Position numbers and translations under genes: made by a program. Positions 25,956 to 35,251 of a stretch of 64,000 bases of DNA are shown piece after piece (the first letter of the stretch is position 1; each line of letters starts with the position of its first letter). The notes below the pieces were generated by a model. It saw only the letters and a program-made list of their open reading frames with translations, ran no database searches and had not been told where the DNA came from. The stretch is from JAXMAO01 sp046350375 (GTDB lineage Bacteria; Planctomycetota; Phycisphaerae; UBA1845; UTPLA1): NCBI GenBank assembly GCA_046350375.1, contig JAXMAO010000006.1, forward strand, positions 124,001 through 188,000, in the 5' to 3' direction.

Positions 25956-27284
25956 GTGTCGAAGAAAGTCCTGATCGTCGCCGCCTATTTCCCGCCGCTG
26001 GCCGAGGTCGGCTCGCAGCGCCCGGCGCGGCTCTGCCGCCACCTGCCGCGCCACGGCTGGAGCCCGCACGTGTTGACGGTGGCCGCGGACTGCTGCCTGC
26101 CGCGCGACGACAGCCTGATGGAACTGGTGCCGTCCGACCTGCCGATCGATCGCACCCCGTGCCGCTCGTGGCTGGCGCACACCTATCACTTCCGCCGCCG
26201 CACGAAGTCGCGTCTCAAGCGGCTGCTGACGCTGCCGGTGCATGCCTACGCCTATTGGCGCGAGTTCGCCTGCGAGCCGGACGTCTACATGTTCTGGCGC
26301 CGCGGGGCGGTCCGCCGCGCGGTCGAGCTGCACCGGCGCGGCGCGTTCGACGTGGTCTTCGCCAGTCTCAACCCGTGGTCGGCGGCGCTGATCTGCCAGG
26401 ACATTTTCCGCGCGTGTGGCGCGCCCTACGTGCTCGACTATCGCGACCCGTGGAGCCTCCAGACCGAGCACGATCGCTTTCAGGACCCGGCCCGCAAGGA
26501 ACGCGAGCGCGGGCTCGAACGCGCCGCGCTGGCCGATGCGGCGGCGGTCGTCAGCGTCACGCGCGGCATCGCGCAACTGTACGAGGCCGGCTTCGCCGAC
26601 GAGCTGCGCGGCAAGAGCCACGTCGTCACCAACAGCTTTGACGCCGACGAGTGGACCGGTGTCCCACCGCACCGTTTCGACCGCTTCACGCTGCTGCATG
26701 GCGGGAACATTCACGCCACGCGCAGCCTCAAGCCGATCATGCGCGGCCTGGCCGCGTTGCGCCGCCGCGGAGTCATTCCGGACGACGGCATTCAACTGGT
26801 GAACTACGGCAACGTCTCGGCCGACGAGCGGGCCTTTGCCGCGGAGGCCGGCGTGCAGTCGTGGGTGCGGTTCGAGCCGGTCGTGCCGCGGACGCGGTTC
26901 GTCGCCATGCTGCTGGGGGCCGAGATGCTGCTGGTCACCGAGCGCTGGCCGTTCGTCGTGCCGGGCAAGACCTACGACTATCTCGCCACGGGGCGGCCGG
27001 TTCTGGCGGTCGTGCCGCGCGGCTCGCAGATTGCCGAGCTGATCGCCGACGCCGACGCCGGCCTGGTCGTGCCCGAGGAAGAGCCCGAGGCCATGGCCGA
27101 CACGCTGCTGGCGGCGTGGCAGAACCACCGCGCCGGCCGGCCGATCTACGCGGTCCGCGACCCCGAGGCGCGGCTGCGCTACTCGACGCCGCACACGTCG
27201 CGGCAGCTGGCGACGATTCTGGACAGCGTGCTGGAGCGGTCGCGCGGCAGCCGGTCGGCCGACCTGGTCGCCGGTCCGCGCTGA
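25956..27284 (+). CDS. Glycosyltransferase, GT4-like (GT-B fold)
   Basis: This 442-residue protein starts SKKVLIVAAYFPPLAEVGSQRPARL, the classic glycine-rich opening of GT4-type enzymes. The second half carries FTLLHGGNIHATRSLKPIMRGL and VPGKTYDYLATGRPVLAVVPRGSQIAELI, the donor-binding part. The linker YVLDYRDPWS is typical of this sub-branch. It should add one sugar to the growing repeat unit on the cytoplasmic side. The GTG at 25956 gives the expected N-terminus; the frame is open further upstream but overlaps the previous gene. Confidence 0.88.
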   Translation: MSKKVLIVAAYFPPLAEVGSQRPARLCRHLPRHGWSPHVLTVAADCCLPRDDSLMELVPSDLPIDRTPCRSWLAHTYHFRRRTKSRLKRLLTLPVHAYAYWREFACEPDVYMFWRRGAVRRAVELHRRGAFDVVFASLNPWSAALICQDIFRACGAPYVLDYRDPWSLQTEHDRFQDPARKERERGLERAALADAAAVVSVTRGIAQLYEAGFADELRGKSHVVTNSFDADEWTGVPPHRFDRFTLLHGGNIHATRSLKPIMRGLAALRRRGVIPDDGIQLVNYGNVSADERAFAAEAGVQSWVRFEPVVPRTRFVAMLLGAEMLLVTERWPFVVPGKTYDYLATGRPVLAVVPRGSQIAELIADADAGLVVPEEEPEAMADTLLAAWQNHRAGRPIYAVRDPEARLRYSTPHTSRQLATILDSVLERSRGSRSADLVAGPR

Positions 27285-27413
27285 GCCGTGCCGGGCGCAC
27301 GATTGGCGTGTGGCGAGTGTCCCGCGGCGGCGAATCCTGCCGATGAATCAGCCTGAGGCTAGAATGACGGGCGTCTGGTCGACACGCGGGCGCGACTTCA
27401 GGGGCGAAACTCG

Positions 27414-28793
27414 GTGACCACCCTCGACATGAACGCCTCGATTCAGTACGGCGCCGACCCGGCGCTGGGCGAACTCTTGCCGCCGCTGGCCGACGAGCTG
27501 GAGCGGCACGAGGCGCGCGTGCCGATGTTCGTCACGCTGTTCATCGGGCTGTTCGCCGCGTCGGCGATGGTCATCGGCGATCACCCCGACTACGCCAAGA
27601 TCACCTACTACCTCGGCATCGTCTGCGGCCTGATGGCCGGGCTGTTCTATTTCCGGCTCTCGCCGTCCATTCCGGTGCCGGTGCTGCTCTACGCCAGCTT
27701 CGTCATCTGGGCGCTGATGAGCGGCGTGCTCTCGGAGTATCAGGAACTGGCGATGATGTCGCTGCGGACACTGGTCCAGTTCTTCCTCATGGTGTTCACG
27801 TTCTCGACGCTCTGCCAGGATCGGCGCAGCCTCTGGATCGTCGGCGCCTGGGTGGCGCTCGGCGCGATCGCGAACGCGCTGTGGGGACTGCTGGCCGGCG
27901 AGCGCTACACCTCCGACGACCAGACGCGCATCGAAGGGCTGCTGCACAGCCCCAACTCGGTGGCGCTGATGTTCTCGGTCGGCCTGTGCGTGCTCTGGGC
28001 CGGTGTGGCCGCCACGCGGCGGATGTGGCTGAAGGTGCTCTTGTTCGCCCCGATCCTGCTGCTGCTGGTGGGCATCGTCCGGACCGGCTCGCGCGGCGCG
28101 TCGGTGGCGACCGGTCTGGGCATCGTCTACATGCTCTGGCACTTTCGCTCGCGGATCATCCACTCGCCCGCGGCGATCATTGCACTGGTGCTCTCGGTCG
28201 TCATCGGCATTGGCTCTGTCGGTCCGTGGCTGATGTCCACCAGCCTTGGCAAGCGATTGCAGGCCTCGGTCGAAACGGCCGGCGGCGACATCTCCAAGCG
28301 CGAAGGCTCGACCTGGTACCGCATGCAGCTCAAGCAGTGGGCGCTCGAGACCGCGGTCACCCATCCGATTTTCGGCGTCGGGCGAAACTGCTTCTGGCAG
28401 TATGGGCGCTCGCGCGGCGAGTGGGATCAGACCACCCACGATAACTACATGTCCATTCTCGCGGAGACCGGCCTGCCCGGGTTTCTGCTGTTCTTCTCGA
28501 TGTATGCCTGGATCTGGTTCAAGTCCGCGAAGCTGAAGAAATCTCCGCTGCTGACCGGCAGCGAGCCGGACGCGCTCTTCTTTGTTCGCGCCGTGCTGCT
28601 GGTGCTCATGGTGGCCGACTTGTTCGACGACACCACCTGGAGCAACAAGACCGTCTGGGTGCTCATGGCGCTGGGCATTGGCTGGTTGCAGGGACTCCAG
28701 CGCCGCGTGGCACAGCGCGAGGAAGCGCTGATGCAGTGGGCGCCCCTCGACTCGGGCCGCGCGCCTGCCGGCGCGCTGGCGACCACGCGCTGA
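27414..28793 (+). CDS. O-antigen ligase/polymerase-family membrane protein
   Basis: This 459-residue protein has about 11-12 membrane helices and the O-antigen ligase (Wzy_C) features: GIVRTGSRGASVATGLG in the middle and, in the large outside loop, THPIFGVGRNCFWQYG followed by THDNYMSILAETGLPGFLLF, with the conserved His-Asn. It probably polymerises or ligates repeat units in the periplasm, downstream of the flippase. The GTG at 27414 was chosen; MTTLDMNASIQYG then starts a 40-residue cytoplasmic tail. The spacer 27285-27413 holds a TAGAAT (27360-27365) that could be a -10 box, with no clear -35. Confidence 0.88.
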   Translation: MTTLDMNASIQYGADPALGELLPPLADELERHEARVPMFVTLFIGLFAASAMVIGDHPDYAKITYYLGIVCGLMAGLFYFRLSPSIPVPVLLYASFVIWALMSGVLSEYQELAMMSLRTLVQFFLMVFTFSTLCQDRRSLWIVGAWVALGAIANALWGLLAGERYTSDDQTRIEGLLHSPNSVALMFSVGLCVLWAGVAATRRMWLKVLLFAPILLLLVGIVRTGSRGASVATGLGIVYMLWHFRSRIIHSPAAIIALVLSVVIGIGSVGPWLMSTSLGKRLQASVETAGGDISKREGSTWYRMQLKQWALETAVTHPIFGVGRNCFWQYGRSRGEWDQTTHDNYMSILAETGLPGFLLFFSMYAWIWFKSAKLKKSPLLTGSEPDALFFVRAVLLVLMVADLFDDTTWSNKTVWVLMALGIGWLQGLQRRVAQREEALMQWAPLDSGRAPAGALATTR

Positions 28794-28833
28794 CGCGTCG
28801 CCCCACGGGCGTCGCCGTTCACCTGACAAACCC

Positions 28834-30760
28834 ATGTGTGGCATTGCCGGACTGATCGCCCCCGCGCTTCCGACGCCGTCGCCGCGCGTCTCGGCCATGA
28901 CCGACGCCCTGCGCCCATCGCGGCCCGGACGACGCCGGCTGCCTCGTCCGCCGCGCCCGGCGACCTGGCCGTCGGCCTCGGCCACCGGCGGCTAAGCATC
29001 ATCGACCTGTCGCCGGCCGGCCACCAGCCGATGCAGGCCCCGTCCGGTCGCGACGTCTGGATCATCTTCAACGGCGAGATCTACAACTATCTCGACCTCC
29101 GCGCTCTCGGCGGCTCGGTGTGCGGCTTTCCGGTCGAACACCGACACCGAGGCCATCGTCGCCGCCTACGAGGCGTGGGGCGCGGCCGGAATGGCCCGGC
29201 TCGACGGCATGTTCGCGCTTGGCGATCTGGGACGGCGAGCGCGCACCCTGCTGCTGGCGCGCGACCGGCTCGGCAAGCCGCTCTGTTACTGGCAGGCGGG
29301 CCGCACCTTCGCCTTCGCCTCCGAGCTGGTCGGCCTGACCGCGCTGCCCGAGCTGCCGCGCCGGGCTCGATCCGCAGGCGGCTGGCCGGCTACTTCACGC
29401 TCGGCTACGTGCCCGGCGAGCGGCTCCATCCTCTCCGCGGTTCGCAAGCTGCCGCCCGGCTGCACGGCCGAATGGTCGGCCGATCGGCTGACCGTGCGGC
29501 GCTGGTCGGCGGCTGGACGCAGTCGATCCGCCGCGCGACGTGGTGGCAGCCGATGCCTCCGACGCGGCGGCGATCGACGAGCTCGACCGGCGGCTGGCTG
29601 CGGCGACGCGCCCGCCGGCTGATGAGCGACGTGCCGCTGGGCGCGTGGCTGTCCGGCGGCGTCGATTCGACGCTGGTGGTGGCCGAGATGGTCGCCGCCG
29701 CGACCGGGCCGGTCCGCACCTTCACGATCGGCTTCGACGACGCGCGGCGACGAGTCGGCTGCCGCGCGGGCGGTGGCGCAGCACCTGGGCACCGAGCACT
29801 CCGAATTCCACGTTTCGGCGCGCCGAGATGCGCGGCTCATTCCGCAGGCCGCCGGCGTGTTTGACGAGCCGTTCGCCGACGATGCCGGCATCCCGACCTT
29901 CGCGCTTGTCGCGGATGTCGCGCCGCCACGTCACGGTCGCGCTTGGCCGGCGACGGCGGCGACGAAGGCTTCATGGGCTACAGCCACTACCGGCGCGGCC
30001 GGATGCACGCCTGGATCGACCGGCTGCCGCTGGCGCTGCGGCGCGGCGGCGTCACTGGCAGCGCTTGCCGGTCCGACGCGGCAGCGCCAGCGGCTGGCGG
30101 CGGCTCGGTTATGCCGACTGGGCCGAGCTCTACGTCACCATCACCTCGACCCTGCGAACGACGTCGGCCGGGCGCGTCTATGCGGCGCCGTTCGTGCTCG
30201 ACGGGAGCGTCTTTCGCGAGGTGGCCCAGCGGCTGCACGGCCGCGAGCCGGAGACGCTGCTGGCGCTGCTCGACAGCACCACGACGCTGACCGACAAGTT
30301 TCTCGTCAAGAGCGACCGGGCTGCCATGGCGGCGTCGCTCGAGGTCCGGGCGCCGTTTCTCGATCACCGTCTGCTCGAATGGGCCTGGGCCCTGCCGCGG
30401 CGATACAAGCTGCGCGGCGGCGTGACGAAGTTCCTGCTGCGCGAGCTGGTCTACCGCAAGGTGCCGCGCGCGCTGGTCGATCGGCCGAAGCAGGGCTTCT
30501 CGCCGCCGATCGAAACCTGGCTGCGCGGCGGGCTGTCGGACTGGGTCCGCGAGACGCTGGCGCCGCGGCGCGTGGCCGCGACCGGCGTGCTCAATGCGCC
30601 GGCCGTGGGGCGCGTGGTCGACCGCCACCTGCTCGACAAGGCGCCGCTCGGACAGGCCGTCTGGACGCTGCTCTGTTTCATGACCTGGCACGACCGCTTC
30701 ATGTCGCCGGCCGCGGCACCGCTGCCGGCGCTGCGGGTCGCGCCGGAGCGGGTCGCATGA
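28834..30760 (+). pseudogene. AsnB-like asparagine synthetase/amidotransferase, broken by many frameshifts
   Basis: The gene starts MCGIAGLIAP, giving the N-terminal nucleophile Cys2 of class II glutamine amidotransferases. Recognisable pieces follow in changing frames: LSIIDLSPAGHQPM and FNGEIYNYLDLR, then MARLDGMFAL, LLLARDRLGK, FAFASELVGL, LAGYFTLGYVPGER, SDVPLGAWLSGGVDST (the ATP-binding PP-loop), EHSEFHVSA, AGDGGDEGFMGYSHYRRG and, from about 30100 to the stop at 30760, a clean C-terminal synthetase part (DKFLVKSDRAAMAASLEVRAPFLDH, KQGFSPP). At least ten frame changes occur between about 28900 and 30100, yet no in-frame nonsense mutation is needed to explain the breaks. Intact homologues are found in exosortase-linked polysaccharide loci, where they probably amidate a sugar uronate. 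It is either decayed or, more likely, badly sequenced. Confidence 0.8.
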
Positions 30761-31806
30761 GCGCCCTGGCGCGTCTGCGCCTGGCCGGCGGCGCGACCGC
30801 GCTGCGGGCCCTGGGGCTGACCGCGCTGGGTCGGCGGCGGTTTGGCTGGTTTCCGACGGTGCTCACCTATCACGGCGTGCACGACGGTTCGCTGCCGGAC
30901 GACCTCTACGCCTACAACACCAAGCACGTGCACGTGGATGACTTCGAACGCCAGCTCCGCTGGCTGACACATCACTACGACATCGTCCCGCTGGCCGAGG
31001 TGCAAGCCGTCATTGCGTCCGGTCAGTGGCGGCCGCGGCTGCTGGCGCTGACCTTCGACGACGGCTACGAGAACAACTACCGCGTCGCCTGGCCGGTGCT
31101 GCGGCGGATGAGCCTGCCCGCGACTATCTTCGTGACCACCGACATCATCGACCGCCAGCGCCCGTATGACCACGATCGCGTCGAGCTGGCGCTGCGCTGC
31201 GCCGACCGGGCCGACGTCTGCCTCTCCGATGCCGGCACGCTGCAGGTCATTCCGCTCCGCACGCCGGCCGATCGCAGCCGCGCGGTCTATGCCGTCAAGG
31301 CGTGGCTGGCGAAGCTGCCTGGCGCCGCGGCCGACCGGCTGCGCGGCCAGATCTTCGAACAGCTCTGGAGCGACGGCCTGCTGGCCGAAAACCGCGTCGC
31401 CTACCAGCCGATGTCGTGGGACCAGGTCCGCGAGCTGGCCGACGCCGGCGTCGAGATCGGCAGCCACACCGTGTCGCATCCGCACCTGGCGAGGCTCGAA
31501 CCGGGTGATATCGCGCGCGAGCTGTCCGACAGCCGCGCCCGGCTGGAGTCGCGCATCGGCCGGCCGGTCGTCCGCGTCAGTTACCCGTTCGGCAGCCACG
31601 ATGCGCGCGTGATGGCGGCGGCGCGGTCGGCGGGCTACGAGTCGGCCTACATCACGCACACCTGGTACGCTCAGTCACCGCGCGAGCCGTTCGCGATCCC
31701 GCGCATCTCGGTTGCGGGCGGGGCGCCGTTTGCGCTGTTCGTGGCCGCGACAACGCGGGCGCTGCAACTCATCGGGCGCGGCGAGGCGGGCGCGCGTGAA
31801 AACTGA
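30757..31806 (+). CDS. Polysaccharide deacetylase-family protein
   Basis: This 349-residue NodB-type (CE4) deacetylase has LTYHGVHDG, the first metal motif LLALTFDDGYENNYRVAW (Asp-Asp), and the His motif EIGSHTVSHPHLARL (H-xxx-H). It ends SYPFGSHDARVMAAARSAGYESAYITH. It should remove N-acetyl groups from hexosamine units of the polymer or an intermediate, using a divalent metal. There is no clear signal peptide, but the first 30 residues are hydrophobic. The ATG overlaps the asnB-like stop (ATGA), and the next gene starts inside its 3' end. Confidence 0.9.
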   Translation: MSALARLRLAGGATALRALGLTALGRRRFGWFPTVLTYHGVHDGSLPDDLYAYNTKHVHVDDFERQLRWLTHHYDIVPLAEVQAVIASGQWRPRLLALTFDDGYENNYRVAWPVLRRMSLPATIFVTTDIIDRQRPYDHDRVELALRCADRADVCLSDAGTLQVIPLRTPADRSRAVYAVKAWLAKLPGAAADRLRGQIFEQLWSDGLLAENRVAYQPMSWDQVRELADAGVEIGSHTVSHPHLARLEPGDIARELSDSRARLESRIGRPVVRVSYPFGSHDARVMAAARSAGYESAYITHTWYAQSPREPFAIPRISVAGGAPFALFVAATTRALQLIGRGEAGAREN

Positions 31807-32995
31807 CGCGGCACCCGGGCCGACGTCGCCGGTCGCGAGCAACGGCCCGGCATCGGACGATGCAGCGCCGCGCGCCGGGCCGATCCACGTCGTGCACCTG
31901 TTCGGCACGCTGCTGCCGGGCGGCGCCGAGCGCCAGGCGCTGACGCTCGTGCAACACCGCGACGCGGCGCATTTCCGCCACACTGCCATCAACACCTGTG
32001 CTGCCGAGAACGCGCTCGCGCCGCAGTTCGAGGCCGCCGGCTGCCCGGTGCAGGTGCTCGACAAGCGGTCACACCGCTATCCGGGATTTCTGCGGGCGCT
32101 GTGCCGCATGCTGCGCGACCTGCACCCCGACGTCGTCCACACCTGGCTCTACGCCCCCAACTTCTGGGGCCGGGCCGCGGCGATCTGGGCGGGCGTGCCC
32201 GGCCTCGTCGCATCGACCCGCACCGGTCGCCGTTACGATCATCGCTACGAATGCTGGCTCGATCGCTGGCTCTCGCGGCGCACGGCCGTGCGACTGGTCA
32301 ACGCCGCCGGCGTGCGCGACGCGCTGGTGCAGCAGGTCGGCCTGCGGGCCGAGTCGATCCGCATCGTGGCCAACGGCGTCAACGCCGCGCGGCTGGCGCC
32401 CTCGGCCGATCGCGCCGCGCTGCGGGCGCGGTTGGGCTGGCCGGTCGATGCGCCGGTGCTGCTCTCGGTCGGCCGACTGGTGTGGGAGAAGGACTACCCG
32501 ATGCTGTTTCGGGCGGTGGTCGAGTTGCGCGGCCAGTTCCCTTCGTTGCGGGTGGCCGTGGCCGGCTGGGGGCCGGAGCAGGCGCGGCTGGAGGCGCTGC
32601 GCACCGAGCTGGGGCTGGACGACTGCGTCGAGCTGCTCGGTCCGCGCGAAGACGTGGGCGACCTGCTGGCGGCGGCCGACCTGTTCGTGATGACGTCGGT
32701 GTCGGAGGGCTTCTCGAACGCGCTTGCTGGAGGCGCTTGTGGGTCGGCAAGCCGGTCGTCTGCACGCGTGAACGGGGCGGTCGAGGTGGTGCGGCACGAG
32801 GAGACCGGTCTGATGGTCGAGCCGCGCGACGGCGGGGCGTTTTCGCGCGCGGTGGCGCGGCTGCTTTCGGACGCGGCGCTGGCGGCGCGGCTGGCGCAGG
32901 CCGGCGCGGCGCAGGTGCAGGCGCACTACTCGGTGGCGGCAATGGTGGCGCAGCACGAGGCGGCCTACCGCGCGGCGACCGCGGGCGCAAACTGA
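31796..32995 (+). CDS. Glycosyltransferase family 4 (local frame disturbance near 32720-32770)
   Basis: This 399-residue GT-B enzyme has IHVVHLFGTLLPGGAERQALTLV near the start, HTWLYAPNFWGRAAA, NGVNAARLAPS, and VLLSVGRLVWEKDYPMLFRAVV. The donor site reads VSEGFSNAL, after which the expected LLEAL-VGKPVV is scrambled into a different frame for about 15 residues before VNGAVEVVRHEETGLMVEP resumes. Two extra T and a missing pair of bases would explain this with no net shift, so the frame stays open but the acceptor/donor loop is wrong as written. The GTG at 31796 overlaps the deacetylase gene. It adds a sugar to the repeat unit. Confidence 0.85.
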   Translation: MKTDAAPGPTSPVASNGPASDDAAPRAGPIHVVHLFGTLLPGGAERQALTLVQHRDAAHFRHTAINTCAAENALAPQFEAAGCPVQVLDKRSHRYPGFLRALCRMLRDLHPDVVHTWLYAPNFWGRAAAIWAGVPGLVASTRTGRRYDHRYECWLDRWLSRRTAVRLVNAAGVRDALVQQVGLRAESIRIVANGVNAARLAPSADRAALRARLGWPVDAPVLLSVGRLVWEKDYPMLFRAVVELRGQFPSLRVAVAGWGPEQARLEALRTELGLDDCVELLGPREDVGDLLAAADLFVMTSVSEGFSNALAGGACGSASRSSARVNGAVEVVRHEETGLMVEPRDGGAFSRAVARLLSDAALAARLAQAGAAQVQAHYSVAAMVAQHEAAYRAATAGAN

Positions 32996-33004
32996 ATCCG
33001 TGCC

Positions 33005-34093
33005 ATGCGCGTACTCATGATCGCCCACTCCGACGCCCCGTGGACGCCGCACTATTGCCGGGCCTTCGCCGCCGCGGGCGACGCGGTGCGGCTGGTCAGC
33101 TTCGCACCCAAGCGGATCGACGGCGTGCAGATGGACTTCATCGGCGTCGAGCCCTACGACCCGACGGCCAACAAGTCGCTGGTGGTGACGCGCGTGCCGC
33201 GCGTGCGGCGGATTATTCGCGACTTTCGCCCCGACGTGCTGCTGGCCCCCTACGTGCAGTCGAACGGCCTGACCGCGCGGCTGGCGTGGCGCGGGCCGCT
33301 GGTGCTGTCGGTCCGCGGCGCGGAGGTGCTGGAACAGGCGTCGCGTTCGCCGCTACGGGCGGCCTTGCGGCGCCGGCTGATGCGCTGGATCCTCGCGGGA
33401 GGCGACATCGTGCACGTCGTCTCGCGTGAGATCGAGCAGGCCGTGCTGGCATTGGGCGTCTCGGCCGAGCGCGTGCACTGTTTCCCGTCGGGAATCCTGA
33501 CGCAGCGTTTCGCGCCGCCGCCCGACCTGCCGCGACCGGTCGCCCGGCGGATCATCTGCACGCGCAAGCACGACCCGATCTACGACAACGGCGTCATCCT
33601 CGAGGCGCTGGCGGCGCTGCGGCGCGCGGGGCGCGACGTCGCCTGCGAGTTCGTCGGTGACGGGCTGCTCACGACCGAGCTGCGCGCGCAGGCTAGCCGG
33701 CTGGGGCTGGACGACGCGGCGCATTTCGCCGGCGCGCTGCCGCACGACGAGCTGCCGCAGCGACTCGGCGCGGCCGACATCTACGTCTCGGCGGCCCGCA
33801 GCGACGGAACCAGTTCCGCGCTGCTCGAGGCGCTGGCGGTGGGGCTGACGCCGGTCGTGACGCGAATTCCGGCCAACCTGCCGTGGATTGAGGATGGTCA
33901 GACCGGCCTGTTGTTCACGCCCGGCCGGGCCGACGAGCTGGCCACGGCGCTGGCCCGGGCGCTGGACGATGTCGAGCTTCGCCGCCGGGCCTTTGCGGGC
34001 AATCGTGCGCGTGTGGCGCACGAGGGCGATTTCGACCACAACATTCAGCGCCTGCACGATCTGCTGGCGCGGGCCATTCGGGAGCACACATGA
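33005..34093 (+). CDS. Glycosyltransferase, GT4-type (paralogue A)
   Basis: This 362-residue enzyme starts MRVLMIAHSDAPWTPHYCRAFAAAGD and shares most of its N-terminal wording (SH-x-TPWTP, FIGVEPxD, NKSLVVTRVP, SNGLTARLAWRGPL) with the gene at 35252. The C-terminal donor domain has RIICTRKHDPIYDNGVILEAL and SAARSDGTSSALLEALAVGLTPV, with DGTS in place of the more usual EGF at the first acidic position. Two paralogous transferases in one locus probably add different sugars or make the same linkage twice. It starts 9 bp after the previous gene and its stop overlaps the SGNH gene. Confidence 0.88.
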   Translation: MRVLMIAHSDAPWTPHYCRAFAAAGDAVRLVSFAPKRIDGVQMDFIGVEPYDPTANKSLVVTRVPRVRRIIRDFRPDVLLAPYVQSNGLTARLAWRGPLVLSVRGAEVLEQASRSPLRAALRRRLMRWILAGGDIVHVVSREIEQAVLALGVSAERVHCFPSGILTQRFAPPPDLPRPVARRIICTRKHDPIYDNGVILEALAALRRAGRDVACEFVGDGLLTTELRAQASRLGLDDAAHFAGALPHDELPQRLGAADIYVSAARSDGTSSALLEALAVGLTPVVTRIPANLPWIEDGQTGLLFTPGRADELATALARALDDVELRRRAFAGNRARVAHEGDFDHNIQRLHDLLARAIREHT

Positions 34094-35232
34094 CCGCCCC
34101 GAACAAGGAAGTTCGCCGCCCGCGCGGGCGGTGGATTCGCAAGCTGCTGCTGCTGGGTGTCTCGTGCGCCGTGGCGCTGGCGCTGACCGAGGCGGCGCTG
34201 TGGATCTTCTGGCCGGTGCGCTATCACGAATGGCTGACCTACGTCGCCGACGGCCGCATCCGCGCCCGGGCCGAGCCGGGCCAGGTGATCGAGAACAAGG
34301 TCGGCGCGGTCATCCGCATCAACAAGCTCGGGTTCCGCGGTCCGGAGTATGCCTGGCAGCCCGCGCCGGGCACGCTGCGCATCCTCGCGTTCGGCGGGTC
34401 GAGCACGTTCTGCTTCGAGAACAGCAGCGAAGCGGCGACCTGGCCCGCGCGGCTCGAGACGATGCTGGCCGATCGGCTGAAGATGCCGGTCGAGGTCGTC
34501 AACCTGGGAATGCCGGGCTTCGACGGCACGCAGTCGAAGGCCAACTACATGTTCCTGGGGCGCGACCTGAACCCGCACGTCTGCATGCAGTACGACGGCT
34601 GGAACGACATGAAATGGTTTCGCCTGCTCGACCAGGCGCCGCAGCCGTTCACGGCGTGGGTGCCCAACAAGCCGTGGTGGCAGAAGCTGGCCCGCGCGAC
34701 GCAGATCGGCCGATACGCCCGCAACGCGGCGTTTCGCTACCAGGGGCGCAAGCTGCAAATGGCGCTGGTGGCGCGCGACAAGCTCAACCCGGACGACGAC
34801 AAGCCGCTCGGGCCGGCCGGGTTTTCCTGGGCGCGGCACAACTACGACGACTTCGCGCGGCTGGTGCGCTCCGACGGGCGGCTGCCGGTGCTCATCTCTC
34901 AGGCGTCGCTGCTGGCGCCGTCGAGCCGCGGCAAGTTTGATTTCGAGATCGCCGACGGGCTGAGCTCAATGTACATGTCGTTTCCCGTCTTCTGGGAGGC
35001 CTTTCAGAAACTGCGCGCCATCGTGAAGGAGACGGCCGGCGCGCACGACGCCATCTTCATCGACGCCGCCGGGCAGATTCCGCCCGACAAAGAGCACTTC
35101 TTCGACGACGTGCACTTCACCGACCACGGCGCCGAGGTGATGGCGCGGCTGATCGCCGACGCGCTGCTGGCCGACGCGCGTTTCATGCGCGTCGTCGAAA
35201 CGGTGCGGACCGGCGCCACCTCCCGCCCATAG
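34090..35232 (+). CDS. Membrane-anchored SGNH/GDSL hydrolase-like protein
   Basis: This 380-residue protein has an N-terminal basic region and one membrane helix (LLLLGVSCAVALALTEAALWIFW, residues 17-39), so the rest probably faces the periplasm. The SGNH blocks are visible: block I FGGSSTFCFEN with the Ser nucleophile, block II NLGMPGFDGTQ, block III YDGWNDMKWF with Asn, and block V DDVHFTDHGAEVM with the Asp and His. Such domains act as carbohydrate esterases or acetyltransferases (AlgX/AlgJ-like) on secreted polymers. Sandwiched between two GT4 paralogues, it probably edits acyl groups on the polymer made here. The ATG overlaps the previous stop. Confidence 0.85.
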   Translation: MTAPNKEVRRPRGRWIRKLLLLGVSCAVALALTEAALWIFWPVRYHEWLTYVADGRIRARAEPGQVIENKVGAVIRINKLGFRGPEYAWQPAPGTLRILAFGGSSTFCFENSSEAATWPARLETMLADRLKMPVEVVNLGMPGFDGTQSKANYMFLGRDLNPHVCMQYDGWNDMKWFRLLDQAPQPFTAWVPNKPWWQKLARATQIGRYARNAAFRYQGRKLQMALVARDKLNPDDDKPLGPAGFSWARHNYDDFARLVRSDGRLPVLISQASLLAPSSRGKFDFEIADGLSSMYMSFPVFWEAFQKLRAIVKETAGAHDAIFIDAAGQIPPDKEHFFDDVHFTDHGAEVMARLIADALLADARFMRVVETVRTGATSRP

Positions 35233-35251
35233 CCGCGCGGCATGCCCATCC

